Assembly: GCA_031549865.1 (NCBI GenBank)
Contig: JAVBPE010000002.1
Location: 353,325-417,324, forward strand
Length of the DNA stretch: 64,000 nucleotides
Reading direction: 5' to 3'
From: JAVBPE01 sp031549865
GTDB taxonomy: Bacteria > Bacillota_I > Bacilli_A > Acholeplasmatales > Anaeroplasmataceae
The position numbers and the translations under genes were made by a program. Position 1 is the first letter of the stretch. Each line of letters starts with the position of its first letter. Below the pieces are notes generated by a model that worked only from the letters and a program-made list of their open reading frames with translations, did not search any database and was not told the origin of the DNA. This document shows positions 17,546 through 27,176 of the stretch, piece after piece.

Positions 17546-18088
17546 ATGAAATACAAATGTTTAGTATGTGGTCAAATAATTGAAGGTCCAGAAGTAGATG
17601 CAGTATGCCCTATTTGTAAGGCAAAAGGTGAAAAGCTTGTTCCATATAAAGAAGAAGCAATGACATGGGCAGATGAACATGTTATTGGAGTAGCAAAGGG
17701 CGTAGATGAAAGAGTATTAGAAGGATTACGCAATCATTTTAATGGTGAATGTAGTGAAGTTGGAATGTATTTAGCTATGTCTCGTCAAGCTTTTAGAGAA
17801 GGTTACCCTGAGATTGGTTTATTATTAGAACAAATTGCTAAAGAAGAAGCAGACCATGCCGCAAAATTTCAAGAAATGCTTGGTGATTTAATCACAAATA
17901 GCACAAAAACTAATATTGAAAAAATGCTAGCTGGTGAAAATGGAGCATGCAAAAGCAAAAAAGAAATCGCAACATTAGCTAAACAATTAAACTATGATGC
18001 AATTCATGACTCTGTTCATGAAATGGCCAGAGATGAGGCACGTCATGGTAAGGCGTTAGAAGCAATGTTAAAGAGATATTTTAAATAA
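17546..18088 (+). CDS. Reverse rubrerythrin
   Basis: 180 residues. A rubredoxin-like Fe(SCys)4 domain comes first (YKCLVCGQ, then AVCPICKAKG) and the ferritin-like di-iron domain second (GECSEVGMYLAMSRQA, AKEEADHAAKFQEML, MARDEARHGKALEAML). This order is inverted relative to classical rubrerythrin. Such proteins reduce peroxide, and often oxygen, with electrons from NADH via rubredoxin reductase in anaerobes. Co-transcribed with the PerR-like regulator. Cytosolic. Confidence 0.92.
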   Translation: MKYKCLVCGQIIEGPEVDAVCPICKAKGEKLVPYKEEAMTWADEHVIGVAKGVDERVLEGLRNHFNGECSEVGMYLAMSRQAFREGYPEIGLLLEQIAKEEADHAAKFQEMLGDLITNSTKTNIEKMLAGENGACKSKKEIATLAKQLNYDAIHDSVHEMARDEARHGKALEAMLKRYFK

Positions 18089-18097
18089 CATGTGATT

Positions 18098-18130
18098 AAG
18101 GCATCTAGGATACAAACTAGAGCCTTTTTA
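18098..18130 (+). terminator. Terminator after rubrerythrin
   Basis: Stem AAGGC-TCTAG paired with CTAGA-GCCTT with a single bulge, then T-run. Confidence 0.8.
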
Positions 18131-18253
18131 TATATTCATATGTTATTTCGTGTAAAAAAATGCCATATTAAGTATTTTCTAAAAAAGTTTTGTAAAAAAA
18201 TGACAAAATAAGTAAAATTAAATAAAAGAATATGGTCTGAAAATGGTTTCAAG

Positions 18254-18281
18254 TTGCTTCTTCGTAAAAATATGCTATAAT
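18254..18281 (+). promoter_or_regulatory. Promoter of the riboswitch-led surface operon
   Basis: TTGCTT (18254-18259), 16-bp spacer, TATAAT (18276-18281). It is the only good promoter before the tandem riboswitches, so the leader would be about 340 nt long. Confidence 0.7.
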
Positions 18282-18317
18282 ATATACATACAAAAGTAAT
18301 GTTTTGTATAATTAAAT

Positions 18318-18392
18318 ATTTCGGTAAAACTACTGAAAAGTAGTGACACAAAGCTATAGGGACTAAACGAGAGTATGTCAGCCAGTTGCGTT
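18318..18392 (+). ncRNA. Cyclic di-GMP-I (GEMM-I) riboswitch, copy 1
   Basis: Conserved core: a GGTAAAAC junction, a P2 stem CTACT/AGTAG closed by a GAAA tetraloop, GTGACACAAAGC, GGGACTAAA and GTCAGCCAGTTGC. These match the GEMM-I consensus (CAAAGC, GGNCTAA, GCCAGGTTGC) that forms the c-di-GMP pocket and tetraloop-receptor contact. An A/T-only hairpin follows directly, then a strong terminator. Confidence 0.87.
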
Positions 18393-18432
18393 ATAATAAT
18401 TTTTATTATTATTGTTTAAGCATACATTAAGG

Positions 18433-18487
18433 TTTCACTTACAAAAGATTAGTTCAAAACTATTTATCTTGTGAGTGGAATTTTTTA
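18433..18487 (+). terminator. Intrinsic terminator between the two riboswitches
   Basis: A long stem, TTTCACTTACAA (5') with the complementary GTGAGTGGAA (3') plus inner TAGTT/AACTA, then TTTTTT (18481-18486). It probably belongs to the expression platform of copy 1. Confidence 0.82.
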
Positions 18488-18502
18488 TTTAATAAAATTT
18501 AA

Positions 18503-18576
18503 TATTAGTAAAACTATTGAAAAGTAGTGACACAAAGCTATAGGGACTAAACGAAAGTATGTCAGCCAGTTGCACA
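18503..18576 (+). ncRNA. Cyclic di-GMP-I (GEMM-I) riboswitch, copy 2
   Basis: Over the core it differs from copy 1 at only about two positions (CTATTGAAAAG in P2; CGAAAGT instead of CGAGAGT). It is followed by an A/T-rich hairpin (about 18576-18604) ending in T residues and then the AGGAGGTGATG ribosome binding site. The near-identity suggests recent duplication or strong constraint. Whether ligand turns expression on or off cannot be read safely. Confidence 0.87.
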
Positions 18577-18627
18577 ATAAAATAATATTTTTATTATTAT
18601 TTTTAATCAAACTTAGGAGGTGATGAT

Positions 18628-21600
18628 ATGGCCAAAAGAGTTATTAGTGTTACACTTAATCTTTTTGCCCTATGTTGCCTTTTATTTATTTTAATAGGAT
18701 GTAATCAAAAAGATATTGCATATGTAGAAGGTGAAAATTTTCATGAAGGTGATGAACTTCCAAATTTAATTTTAAATTATCAAGATGGTGAAGCGATATG
18801 GGCTAGTAAAGGATTATTAAAATCTGGGAAGAATTCATATGAATTTTATATTGACGGTGAAGCTGATAGATATGAAATTGAAATAAACGCTACAGCACAT
18901 GATTCCAAAACAGACTTTATTATTGTCAAAGAACCAAATTGTGTTGAAGATGGAATCAAAGGAAAACATTGTTATATTTGTGATAAAAATTATGATTTTC
19001 AATCAATAAAAGCTTTAGGTCATGAATATACATTGCAAATTCATAATGCTGGTGATTGTCAGACTAATGGCTTTACTGAATATAAATGCTTAAGATGTGA
19101 AGAGTACCAATTGAATAATACGGGAGAAGCTAATAAACATTATGATGAGCATTTAGGAGAGCATGTATGGGCGACATACGAAGATGGAACATATGTAATT
19201 AGTGAAACTTTATTAGATATTTCTTGTACTCACGATGGTGTAGGGTATACATATTGTATCAATTATGAAATATGTAATGCAACCCATGAGATAATATCAA
19301 ATAAATTAAATCATAATTTCACAAAAGAAATATATACAATAGGAGATTGTTTAAATAAAGGTTATACAGAATTTCAATGTACAATGTGTAATGCATATTT
19401 AATTGATAATGAAAAGCAAAAAATAAGAGTATATGATGATGATTACGGTGAACACAAGTATACCCATGAAGCTCATGTTGATGGTAATTGCCAAACAAAA
19501 GGCTTTATAGAATATTATTGTATTGTTTGTGATGGTCAAAAAAATAATGAAGATTTGACACCTTATCTTCTTATTGATGAGGATTATGGTGAACATATTT
19601 GGGAAGTAAATGAAGATGGTAAATTTTTAATTAAAGAAGTAATAACTCCTTCAACCTGTTATCAAGAAGGTAATGGATATGTTAATTGCGTATATCATGC
19701 TTTATGTGGTGGAGAAAAAGAAGTAGCAATTGATAAAGTTGATCATGATTTCTCTATAGATAGTCATACTCTTGGAACATGTGTAAGCTATGGTTATATA
19801 GAGCACTATTGCTTATTTAGTTGTGGTGAAAAAGAACATGACCATGCTGGTAATGTCATTATGGAAATAGATGATTACTACGGAGACCATAAATATGAAA
19901 AAGGCGTATGTATCTACTGTGGAGCATTGAACCTGGATAAAGTAGAGATGACTTTTGAAATAGGTAAGACAACAAGATCAAATGTAATTGCGTATTTATG
20001 TCTTAATAGTGAAAAGAATGGAATTAAATATTTTGACTTAATAATATCAGGACGTGGAGATACATATAACGTAACAAATGAAAAAGATATACCTTGGTAT
20101 AATCAATATGTTACTTATAATGATAAAAGTTACAGAGTTTCTTCATTAATTAAAAATGTTATAGTCGCTGAAGGTGTTACCTCACTTATGCCAGCAGCAT
20201 TATATGAAGCAGTAGAATTAGAAACTGCAATACTACCTAATTCTTTAGAGACTATTTCTCAATATACATTTTATAGATGTGGAATCCTTAAAACTATTGA
20301 ATTTGGTAATAAGCTAAAATATATTGAACAATATGCATTTTATGACTGTGCATCATTAAATATTAATTTACCAACGACATTAGTTACTATAGGATATAGA
20401 TCATTTTATGGCTGTAGAGTCCGCTATTTAGATTTTACTGGGTTTGATAAATTAACTTTTATACATCAAGCATTTGAATATTGTGGATTAGAATATGTTA
20501 TTATTCCATCAAATGATATTATGAGAGTTTCAAGTTCATTTGGGGGAGAAAACACAATTGTATTTATCTCAGAAGATTATAATAAGAATTTAACTTATGA
20601 AATTAATTCAATAACTTATTACTTAGGATATGGTAAAAAATTTAGTGATGTTATAGATGTTGTTGACGGGTGCTTTATAATAAGAAACGCTTCTAATTTA
20701 GACATAGTAACATCTTATAATTTATTTTATTTTCCAGATAATATTAAACTACATAAGTCAATAAGTGGAGATATATTAGCATACGCTCCAAAAGACATTA
20801 ATAATAATAGATTAAATAATGTGCTAAATACCATAGATAATTTAGTAATGATAGGTGATTATGCGTTAATGAATTGTAGCTATATAACAGAATTTAATAT
20901 TCCAAATACTACTTTAAGAATTGGTAATGGTGCTTTCATGAATACCATGCGATTGACATCAATGAATATTTTTGAAGAATCAAATTTAGTTAGTTTTGGT
21001 GAAGCAGTTTTTTACAACTCAAATATAGAAAGTATATATATTCCTTCATCTGTTAAAGAACTTGGTGGAATGTTATTTGGAGAATGTAGTAATCTAAAAA
21101 ATATTTATTATGATGCTAAAGAAGCATATCGAATTAATGATGAGGTAGGAGTTATCAATTATACTAATAAAACTAGTATCTTAGGTGGAACAGCAGTAAG
21201 TTCGTTTATTCTTCATATAGGAAGTAATGTTGAAGTTATTCCTAATTATATGTTCGCTGGGGACTCAAGTTGGACAAACTATAAAGTAGGTATTGAATAT
21301 ATAGATTTTAGCGAAGCGAATTCATTATTAATAATTGGCGAAGGCGCATTTAAATATAATGATAATAAAAAATATAATATTCTTGATTTAACAGGAACAT
21401 TAAATTTAAAAGAAATTAAAGATAATGCTTTCTCTGATTCTTTATATCTTAAAAAAATAATTATTCCAACTAGTATTGAAAGAGTAGAAAGTTTTGGAAA
21501 TGATTTATTTATTAATTGTCCATCCGTTGAAGAATTATATTTAAACGGTAATATTAATTATGAAGTGAAAACTACGGTAGGTATAGGCATTTTGGATAAA

Positions 21601-21834
21601 AATTATATATATTATCACGGATGGTTTACAAATAGTGGAACTAGTGAAAATAGAGTAAAAGTATATATCTCAAATGAAGTAACTAGTTTAAGTATTAATC
21701 TATTAAGAGGATATGTTTATTTAAATAATGAAAATAGTTATTTTGAAATAATTATAGATTCATTATTAAGTGAAGAGATGCTTTTTGGATTATATCCAAA
21801 TAGTGAGATTAACAAAAATATAATAATAAAATAA
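18628..21834 (+). CDS. Giant BspA-like surface lipoprotein with Cys-rich repeats, copy 1
   Basis: 1068 residues. Signal peptide with lipobox LIGC (Cys about residue 25), so it is membrane-anchored outside the cell. After a short module (NFHEGDELPNLILNYQDG), residues about 90-440 hold tandem Cys-rich units of the pattern GDC-x5-G[FY][TI]E[YF]xCxxC alternating with GEHxW segments. From about 495 to the end come LRR_5 (BspA/Treponema pallidum type) repeats such as LETISQYTFYRCGILKTIEFGNKL. LRR_5 proteins usually mediate adhesion. RBS AGGAGGTGATG. Preceded by tandem c-di-GMP riboswitches; the next gene is a paralogue 21 bases away. Confidence 0.9.
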   Translation: MAKRVISVTLNLFALCCLLFILIGCNQKDIAYVEGENFHEGDELPNLILNYQDGEAIWASKGLLKSGKNSYEFYIDGEADRYEIEINATAHDSKTDFIIVKEPNCVEDGIKGKHCYICDKNYDFQSIKALGHEYTLQIHNAGDCQTNGFTEYKCLRCEEYQLNNTGEANKHYDEHLGEHVWATYEDGTYVISETLLDISCTHDGVGYTYCINYEICNATHEIISNKLNHNFTKEIYTIGDCLNKGYTEFQCTMCNAYLIDNEKQKIRVYDDDYGEHKYTHEAHVDGNCQTKGFIEYYCIVCDGQKNNEDLTPYLLIDEDYGEHIWEVNEDGKFLIKEVITPSTCYQEGNGYVNCVYHALCGGEKEVAIDKVDHDFSIDSHTLGTCVSYGYIEHYCLFSCGEKEHDHAGNVIMEIDDYYGDHKYEKGVCIYCGALNLDKVEMTFEIGKTTRSNVIAYLCLNSEKNGIKYFDLIISGRGDTYNVTNEKDIPWYNQYVTYNDKSYRVSSLIKNVIVAEGVTSLMPAALYEAVELETAILPNSLETISQYTFYRCGILKTIEFGNKLKYIEQYAFYDCASLNINLPTTLVTIGYRSFYGCRVRYLDFTGFDKLTFIHQAFEYCGLEYVIIPSNDIMRVSSSFGGENTIVFISEDYNKNLTYEINSITYYLGYGKKFSDVIDVVDGCFIIRNASNLDIVTSYNLFYFPDNIKLHKSISGDILAYAPKDINNNRLNNVLNTIDNLVMIGDYALMNCSYITEFNIPNTTLRIGNGAFMNTMRLTSMNIFEESNLVSFGEAVFYNSNIESIYIPSSVKELGGMLFGECSNLKNIYYDAKEAYRINDEVGVINYTNKTSILGGTAVSSFILHIGSNVEVIPNYMFAGDSSWTNYKVGIEYIDFSEANSLLIIGEGAFKYNDNKKYNILDLTGTLNLKEIKDNAFSDSLYLKKIIIPTSIERVESFGNDLFINCPSVEELYLNGNINYEVKTTVGIGILDKNYIYYHGWFTNSGTSENRVKVYISNEVTSLSINLLRGYVYLNNENSYFEIIIDSLLSEEMLFGLYPNSEINKNIIIK

Positions 21835-21855
21835 GGTATATAAGGAGAGAAAAAT

Positions 21856-24800
21856 ATGAAAAAAATATTTAAAACTTTTATGATAGTATTTATTATGTTG
21901 TTATCAGTAATTTTTTTAGAATCATGCGGTGAAAATGATATTAAAGTAGAATTAGTAAGTAATAGTTTCCATGAAGGTGATGAACTACCACAATTAAATG
22001 TTTCAGATTCGTCTATTAGTGCAAAATGGCTTAATGATGAGAAATTAAAAGCTGGAATTGTTAAATATAAATACTATTTATCAAATGATAGTTCAGTCAT
22101 TTTAGAAATTGAAATAACAGCTACAGCTCATAGCGCTTTAGCTTATGAAACAATCAAAGAGCCTACGTGTAGTGATGATGGAATTAAGGCAAAGAAATGC
22201 ATTATATGTGATATATACTATGATTATCAATCAATATCTGCACATGGACATTCGTATACTAAACAATATCATACAGATGGAAATTGTTATGAATATGGAT
22301 ATACAATCTACCGTTGTGACATTTGTGATGATTTAAAACAAGATACAAATGGTAGCACATTTAAAACTATAGATACAAATTATGGTGACCATATTTGGGA
22401 AGTAGATGAAGATAAGAACTTTGTTATATCTGAAGAAGTCCAAGAAGTCTCATGTAGTGACGAAGGAAAAGGATTCGTTTATTGTATTAATCATGAACAT
22501 TGCAATGGTAAACATTTAGTTGTTTCAGATATATTAGATCATGATTATTCAGATGATGAATATATAGCTGGAGAAAATTGCTTGGAGCATGGTTATACAA
22601 TGTATAAATGCGTTATGTGTGGTCGCTATGAAGAAGATATCGAAGGTAATATTGTAAAAGATTATGATTTAGATTATGGTGATCATGATTATACAAAAGA
22701 AGATCATATAACGGGTAGTTGTTATGAATATGGCTACATAGAATATCATTGTCAAGTTTGTGATTCGTTATATGTTGATCTTAACAATGAACCTATAAGA
22801 ACATATGATATTAAATATGAAAATCATATTTGGGAAGTAGATGAAGATGATAACTATATCATTGCAAATGTTATAACTGCAGCGACTTGTGAGCGTGATG
22901 GACTTGGACATGTTTATTGTATTTATCATGATGAATGTGGTGGAACAAAGGATGTAAAAATTGACCAAATAGATCATGAATATACAGTGAAAGTTCATAC
23001 AAATGGTAGTGATTGTGAACATACTGGATATGATGAATTTAAATGTACATTTAGTTGTAACACATATAAATTAGATTTAAATGATGATCATTATAAAGAA
23101 TATGATGAAGTATATGGATCTCACAACTATGTGTCTGGTACATGTAGTATATGTGGCGGAAAAGTGCCAGCTGATGCAACATATAACGTTGGTACAAATG
23201 CAGATAAGACAAGTGTAGTAGCCAAAATATATCAAATAGGTTCAACAGGTACTTATGATATGATAATTTCAGGTGAAGGTACAATGACTGATTATACTTC
23301 AAGTAGTACAATGCCTTGGTATCAAGTTTTAAATGGTCAAAGAGTATTAAATAGAATAAAAACAGTGACGGTAGAAGATGGAGTAACATCGTTCTCGAAT
23401 TATGGTTTTTATGGTTCTACAAGCCTTGAAAGTATAATTTTAGCTGATTCAGTAACAATTATTGGTTCTAATGCCTTTTATGGATGCACTGCCTTAACTA
23501 GTATTGATTTTAGCGAAGGGTTATTAACAATTGGTCAATCGGCATTTAATGGTTGTTCTCGTTTAAGTATTGATAGTTCTTTTCCAGCTTCATTAGCTAC
23601 AATTAGTGCTACAGCATTTAATGGTTGCTTAATGCTTAAAAAAGTTGACTTATCATTATGTAGTGGCGTTAATATCGTATCAAATGCTTTTTATGCAATT
23701 GATATAGATTATGTAATTATGCATGCTTCTGCAAAGAGAGTTTCATCTTCATTTGGTGGACGTGGGACAGTAATATATTATGAAGGATCTTATCCTGCAT
23801 CAGGATTTGTTTATGAATCTTCATCAATAATCTATTGTTTAGGTGCGGGAAATAAATTTGCTGATATGGTTAGTATAGAAAACGGAACTCATATTATTAA
23901 AGGTGCAAAAGATTTAGTTTATGTATCTGCCTATAATGCTTTTCGTTATTCAGGCCAAACAAACTTGGGACTAGGTAGTGGAACAAGCACGGCAATTAAA
24001 CGTCAAATATCAGGAGATATCATAACTTTAGCAAAAAAGAATATAACAAACACAGAATATAATACATTAATAAATAATTTGAATTTAACAATGATTGGTG
24101 ATTATGCATTTAATTATTGTTCAGCACTTACATCAATTACCCTTCCTGATACATGTAAATATGTTGGAAACTGGGCATTTGCTAATACTTCAGCAATGAC
24201 AAGTTTCACGGTTAATACGGATTCTAATTTAGAAGTATTTGGTGAATATGCCTTCGCATTATCAAAAATTACATCACTATATATTCCCCAAAATACAAAA
24301 TATGTAGGGGCCATGTTGTTTTATAATTCTACAGCATTAACTGATTTATACTATGATGCTAAAGAAGCATATCGTTATGGGGTTGAAGCAAATGCTACAA
24401 AAGGAAAATTTGGTTCAACTGGTTCAAGTACTACATACTACAGTATCGTAACTGCTGCCAATGGTTGTAATATTACCCTACATATAGGAAGTAATGTTCA
24501 AAAAATAACTGAAGGTGCATTTGCCGGACATTCAAAAATAACGACAAATACTGGTATAGTATCAATAGATTTTAGTAAAGCTAGTTCATTAATAGAAATT
24601 CAAATGGATGCGTTTAATCATACAACTAATACAAAATTTGATTATCTAGATATAAGCGGAGCTAAGAACTTAACTACAATTGGCGATTATGCGTTCTATA
24701 ATTGCCCAAGCATAAAGACTATTATATTACCTGGTTTTTCAAAAATTGGAATGAGTTCATTTGTTAACCATGCAGTATTAGAAAATGTATATATTACAGG

Positions 24801-25065
24801 TAATATCAATTTAACAATTAGTAATTCTGCATATTCATTATTTTATGGAAGTGGTATTTCTACTACATCAAAAATTATAAATATTCACATATTAGATGAA
24901 GTTACATCATTACCAGCAATGCTTTTATATGTGAATGCGGCAAGCAATTATAATATTATTTTAAGTGAAAATAACACACTGATAGAAGCACAAATACTTG
25001 CGTTAAATAATAATACCGCTGGTTTAACATATGAAAGAATAGAAACAGTTACATTACCTAATTAA
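21856..25065 (+). CDS. Giant BspA-like surface lipoprotein with Cys-rich repeats, copy 2
   Basis: 1069 residues, paralogue of the preceding gene over its full length: lipobox LESC, the same FHEGDELPQL module, Cys-rich units to about residue 435, then LRR_5 repeats (SLESIILADSVTIIGSNAFYGCTALTSI). Shared unusual stretches include RVSSSFGG, KKFSD/NKFAD and YYDAKEAYR. The LRR part of this copy is richer in Ala, Ser and Thr and closer to the LRR_5 consensus than copy 1. RBS AAGGAGAG. No C-terminal anchor, so attachment would be by the N-terminal lipid. Confidence 0.9.
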   Translation: MKKIFKTFMIVFIMLLSVIFLESCGENDIKVELVSNSFHEGDELPQLNVSDSSISAKWLNDEKLKAGIVKYKYYLSNDSSVILEIEITATAHSALAYETIKEPTCSDDGIKAKKCIICDIYYDYQSISAHGHSYTKQYHTDGNCYEYGYTIYRCDICDDLKQDTNGSTFKTIDTNYGDHIWEVDEDKNFVISEEVQEVSCSDEGKGFVYCINHEHCNGKHLVVSDILDHDYSDDEYIAGENCLEHGYTMYKCVMCGRYEEDIEGNIVKDYDLDYGDHDYTKEDHITGSCYEYGYIEYHCQVCDSLYVDLNNEPIRTYDIKYENHIWEVDEDDNYIIANVITAATCERDGLGHVYCIYHDECGGTKDVKIDQIDHEYTVKVHTNGSDCEHTGYDEFKCTFSCNTYKLDLNDDHYKEYDEVYGSHNYVSGTCSICGGKVPADATYNVGTNADKTSVVAKIYQIGSTGTYDMIISGEGTMTDYTSSSTMPWYQVLNGQRVLNRIKTVTVEDGVTSFSNYGFYGSTSLESIILADSVTIIGSNAFYGCTALTSIDFSEGLLTIGQSAFNGCSRLSIDSSFPASLATISATAFNGCLMLKKVDLSLCSGVNIVSNAFYAIDIDYVIMHASAKRVSSSFGGRGTVIYYEGSYPASGFVYESSSIIYCLGAGNKFADMVSIENGTHIIKGAKDLVYVSAYNAFRYSGQTNLGLGSGTSTAIKRQISGDIITLAKKNITNTEYNTLINNLNLTMIGDYAFNYCSALTSITLPDTCKYVGNWAFANTSAMTSFTVNTDSNLEVFGEYAFALSKITSLYIPQNTKYVGAMLFYNSTALTDLYYDAKEAYRYGVEANATKGKFGSTGSSTTYYSIVTAANGCNITLHIGSNVQKITEGAFAGHSKITTNTGIVSIDFSKASSLIEIQMDAFNHTTNTKFDYLDISGAKNLTTIGDYAFYNCPSIKTIILPGFSKIGMSSFVNHAVLENVYITGNINLTISNSAYSLFYGSGISTTSKIINIHILDEVTSLPAMLLYVNAASNYNIILSENNTLIEAQILALNNNTAGLTYERIETVTLPN

Positions 25066-25090
25066 TAGATAAAAGAAGTGAGGTGAAATA

Positions 25091-25678
25091 ATGCGCAAAA
25101 AAAATAAAGAAATTAATAAAGATAATAATGTTGATGAAAATGCTATTATTTCACCTCTTATTAAAGAAAAAATAGATACCATATTTGAAACAAAAGATAT
25201 TTATGATACTGTTAAAATCAGAAATCAACAAGTTATGTTAAAGAAGTCTTTACTTATTACTTTTGTATTAATAACAGTGTTTTATCTTAGTATGATATTG
25301 TTATATTTTTATTCAGACTATCAGTTTTTACAAGTATATATTCCTGATCATGAACATGTCTATAGTGGAGAGGGAGCATATTACGAAGGTGATTGTTCAC
25401 ATTATGGATATACAGAATATTATTGTGAAAAAGAATATTGTGAATCTAAAATAACTGTGTATGATACAGACTTAGGAAATCATCGGTACCGTGAAGCACC
25501 ATATATATGGAATGATGAGGAAGGTATCCATTACCGTTATATCTGTTCAATATGCGGTCAAGAAAATATTTTAAGTGAAAAAATAATAAATGCCTCTTAT
25601 TGGCATAATGATTTAAATAAAGCGTTTTTGATTATAGAATATAAGAATAAGGAGGATGAGAACAATGTCGACAGGTGA
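25091..25678 (+). CDS. Single-pass membrane protein with the same Cys-rich repeat
   Basis: 195 residues. A charged N-terminal region of about 55 residues (likely cytoplasmic) is followed by a membrane segment (LLITFVLITVFYLSMILLYF, about 54-74). The outer part HEHVYSGEGAYYEGDCSHYGYTEYYC then GNHRY and YRYICSICGQENIL is one more unit of the repeat seen in the two lipoproteins. It could pair with them outside the cell and with the ATPase inside. RBS GAGGTG. Its end overlaps the ATPase gene. Confidence 0.75.
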   Translation: MRKKNKEINKDNNVDENAIISPLIKEKIDTIFETKDIYDTVKIRNQQVMLKKSLLITFVLITVFYLSMILLYFYSDYQFLQVYIPDHEHVYSGEGAYYEGDCSHYGYTEYYCEKEYCESKITVYDTDLGNHRYREAPYIWNDEEGIHYRYICSICGQENILSEKIINASYWHNDLNKAFLIIEYKNKEDENNVDR

Positions 25679-27164
25679 TTATTTAATAAAAGTATTTACA
25701 CAATTTTTTAGTTATTTATTTAAAGTAGTTGCAGATATATTTATTAATTTAGTTAATATGTTTAATTTTAAAGAATATTGGACTTTAACAAAAGAGTACT
25801 CATCTACAAATGGTGGTTGGGTTTGGATTATCGTTATTCTTGTATTCTTATTATTAATTGCGATAACAGCAGGAATAGTATTTTTAATTGTTTGGACAGT
25901 AAAAAAATATTTAAGACTTCATAAGTCATTAAAAAAACAAGATGCTATTATTAAAGAAGTTGGAAAGTTAAATAAAGAACTTGCCTATGCCCATAATGCG
26001 TTAGATAAGCGAATAAAAAGTGATTTAGCAAGAAAGAAAAAAGAATCTGGTGAGGCTTCTACTGAAGAAGAGGAGGAAGACGATGATATCAGATTTAAAA
26101 AATTAACTTTAGTTGATAAAAAATATGCAAATGGAAATCCAGAAACTTTAAACACAGAATTCACTTTAGAAGAAGTATGTATAAACTTTAGAAATTTCGC
26201 AGGTTCAAAATTAAAATTATATTACGATCTTGGACTTGTTAAAGAGTTTGTTGCATCCCTTGCAGCGGTTAGACTAATTATTCTTCAAGGTATTTCTGGG
26301 ACAGGTAAAACATCTCTTCCATATGCATTTGGTAAATTCTTAGGTAAAGACTCATTTATTCAAGCTATTCAACCTTCATGGAAGGAAAGAAGTGAAATGT
26401 TAGGTTTCTTTAATGAATTTACTAAAAAGTATAAAGAACCAGAATTTTTACGTAATCTATATGAGGCTAGTTATAGTAATAATGTTCATATTACAGTATT
26501 AGATGAGATGAATATTGCCCGCGTTGAATATTACTTTGCAGAATTCTTATCAGTACTTGAAATGCCAAGAAGAGAAGAATGGATAGTTGAATTAATATCA
26601 AGTATGGAAGCAAAAGATCCAGTACGTTTATTTGGTGGAAAAATGACTTTACCACCAAACATGTGGTATGTTGGAACAGCAAATAATGATGACTCAACCT
26701 TTGCTGTATCGGATAAGGTTTATGATAGAGCTATGATTATTGATATCGATAAGAAATTTGAAAAATTCACTCCAATTGATACAGAAGCAATGCCTCTTGA
26801 TTACCGCAAGCTTGATGAATTATTTGAACAAGCAAAGAAAATATATCCGTTATCTAGTGCAAATATTGCAAAACTAGACCAGTTAGACAGTTATGTTATA
26901 GAGCATTTTAGAGTAGCCTTTGGTAACCGTATTATGCGTCAAATGTATAATTTTGTCCCAGCATATATAGCCTGTGGCGGAACTGAAGTTGATGGAATAG
27001 ATTTTGTATTAGTAAAAAAAGTATTTAGAAAATTTTCAGCATTGAATTTATCGTATCTTAAAGATGAAGTTGATAATTTAATTGCAAAACTTGATAGTTT
27101 ATGGGGAAGTAAAAATTTTAGACAAAGTAAAGAGTTCTTAACAAGAATTTGTAAAATGGGCTAG
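25665..27164 (+). CDS. Membrane-tethered McrB-like AAA+ ATPase
   Basis: 499 residues. N-terminal hydrophobic region with one clear membrane segment (about 47-75, WVWIIVILVFLLLIAITAGI), a charged linker, then an AAA_5/McrB-like domain from about 160: Walker A GISGTGKTS, Walker B TVLDEMNIARVEYYFAEF, sensor-type WYVGTANNDDS and an Arg-finger candidate in YDRAMIID. The DEMN-x-AR signature is typical of McrB/MoxR-type ATPases. Start chosen at ATG 25665, nine bases after GGAGG; the ATG at 25656 abuts the RBS. It overlaps the upstream gene by 14 bases. No McrC nuclease is visible. Confidence 0.85.
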   Translation: MSTGDYLIKVFTQFFSYLFKVVADIFINLVNMFNFKEYWTLTKEYSSTNGGWVWIIVILVFLLLIAITAGIVFLIVWTVKKYLRLHKSLKKQDAIIKEVGKLNKELAYAHNALDKRIKSDLARKKKESGEASTEEEEEDDDIRFKKLTLVDKKYANGNPETLNTEFTLEEVCINFRNFAGSKLKLYYDLGLVKEFVASLAAVRLIILQGISGTGKTSLPYAFGKFLGKDSFIQAIQPSWKERSEMLGFFNEFTKKYKEPEFLRNLYEASYSNNVHITVLDEMNIARVEYYFAEFLSVLEMPRREEWIVELISSMEAKDPVRLFGGKMTLPPNMWYVGTANNDDSTFAVSDKVYDRAMIIDIDKKFEKFTPIDTEAMPLDYRKLDELFEQAKKIYPLSSANIAKLDQLDSYVIEHFRVAFGNRIMRQMYNFVPAYIACGGTEVDGIDFVLVKKVFRKFSALNLSYLKDEVDNLIAKLDSLWGSKNFRQSKEFLTRICKMG

Positions 27165-27176
27165 TTAGGTGATTAT

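Noticed and set aside
22768..23389. Antisense open frames inside the second lipoprotein gene
   Set aside because: Low-complexity complements of the Cys-rich repeats without RBS; the sense frame has clear domains.
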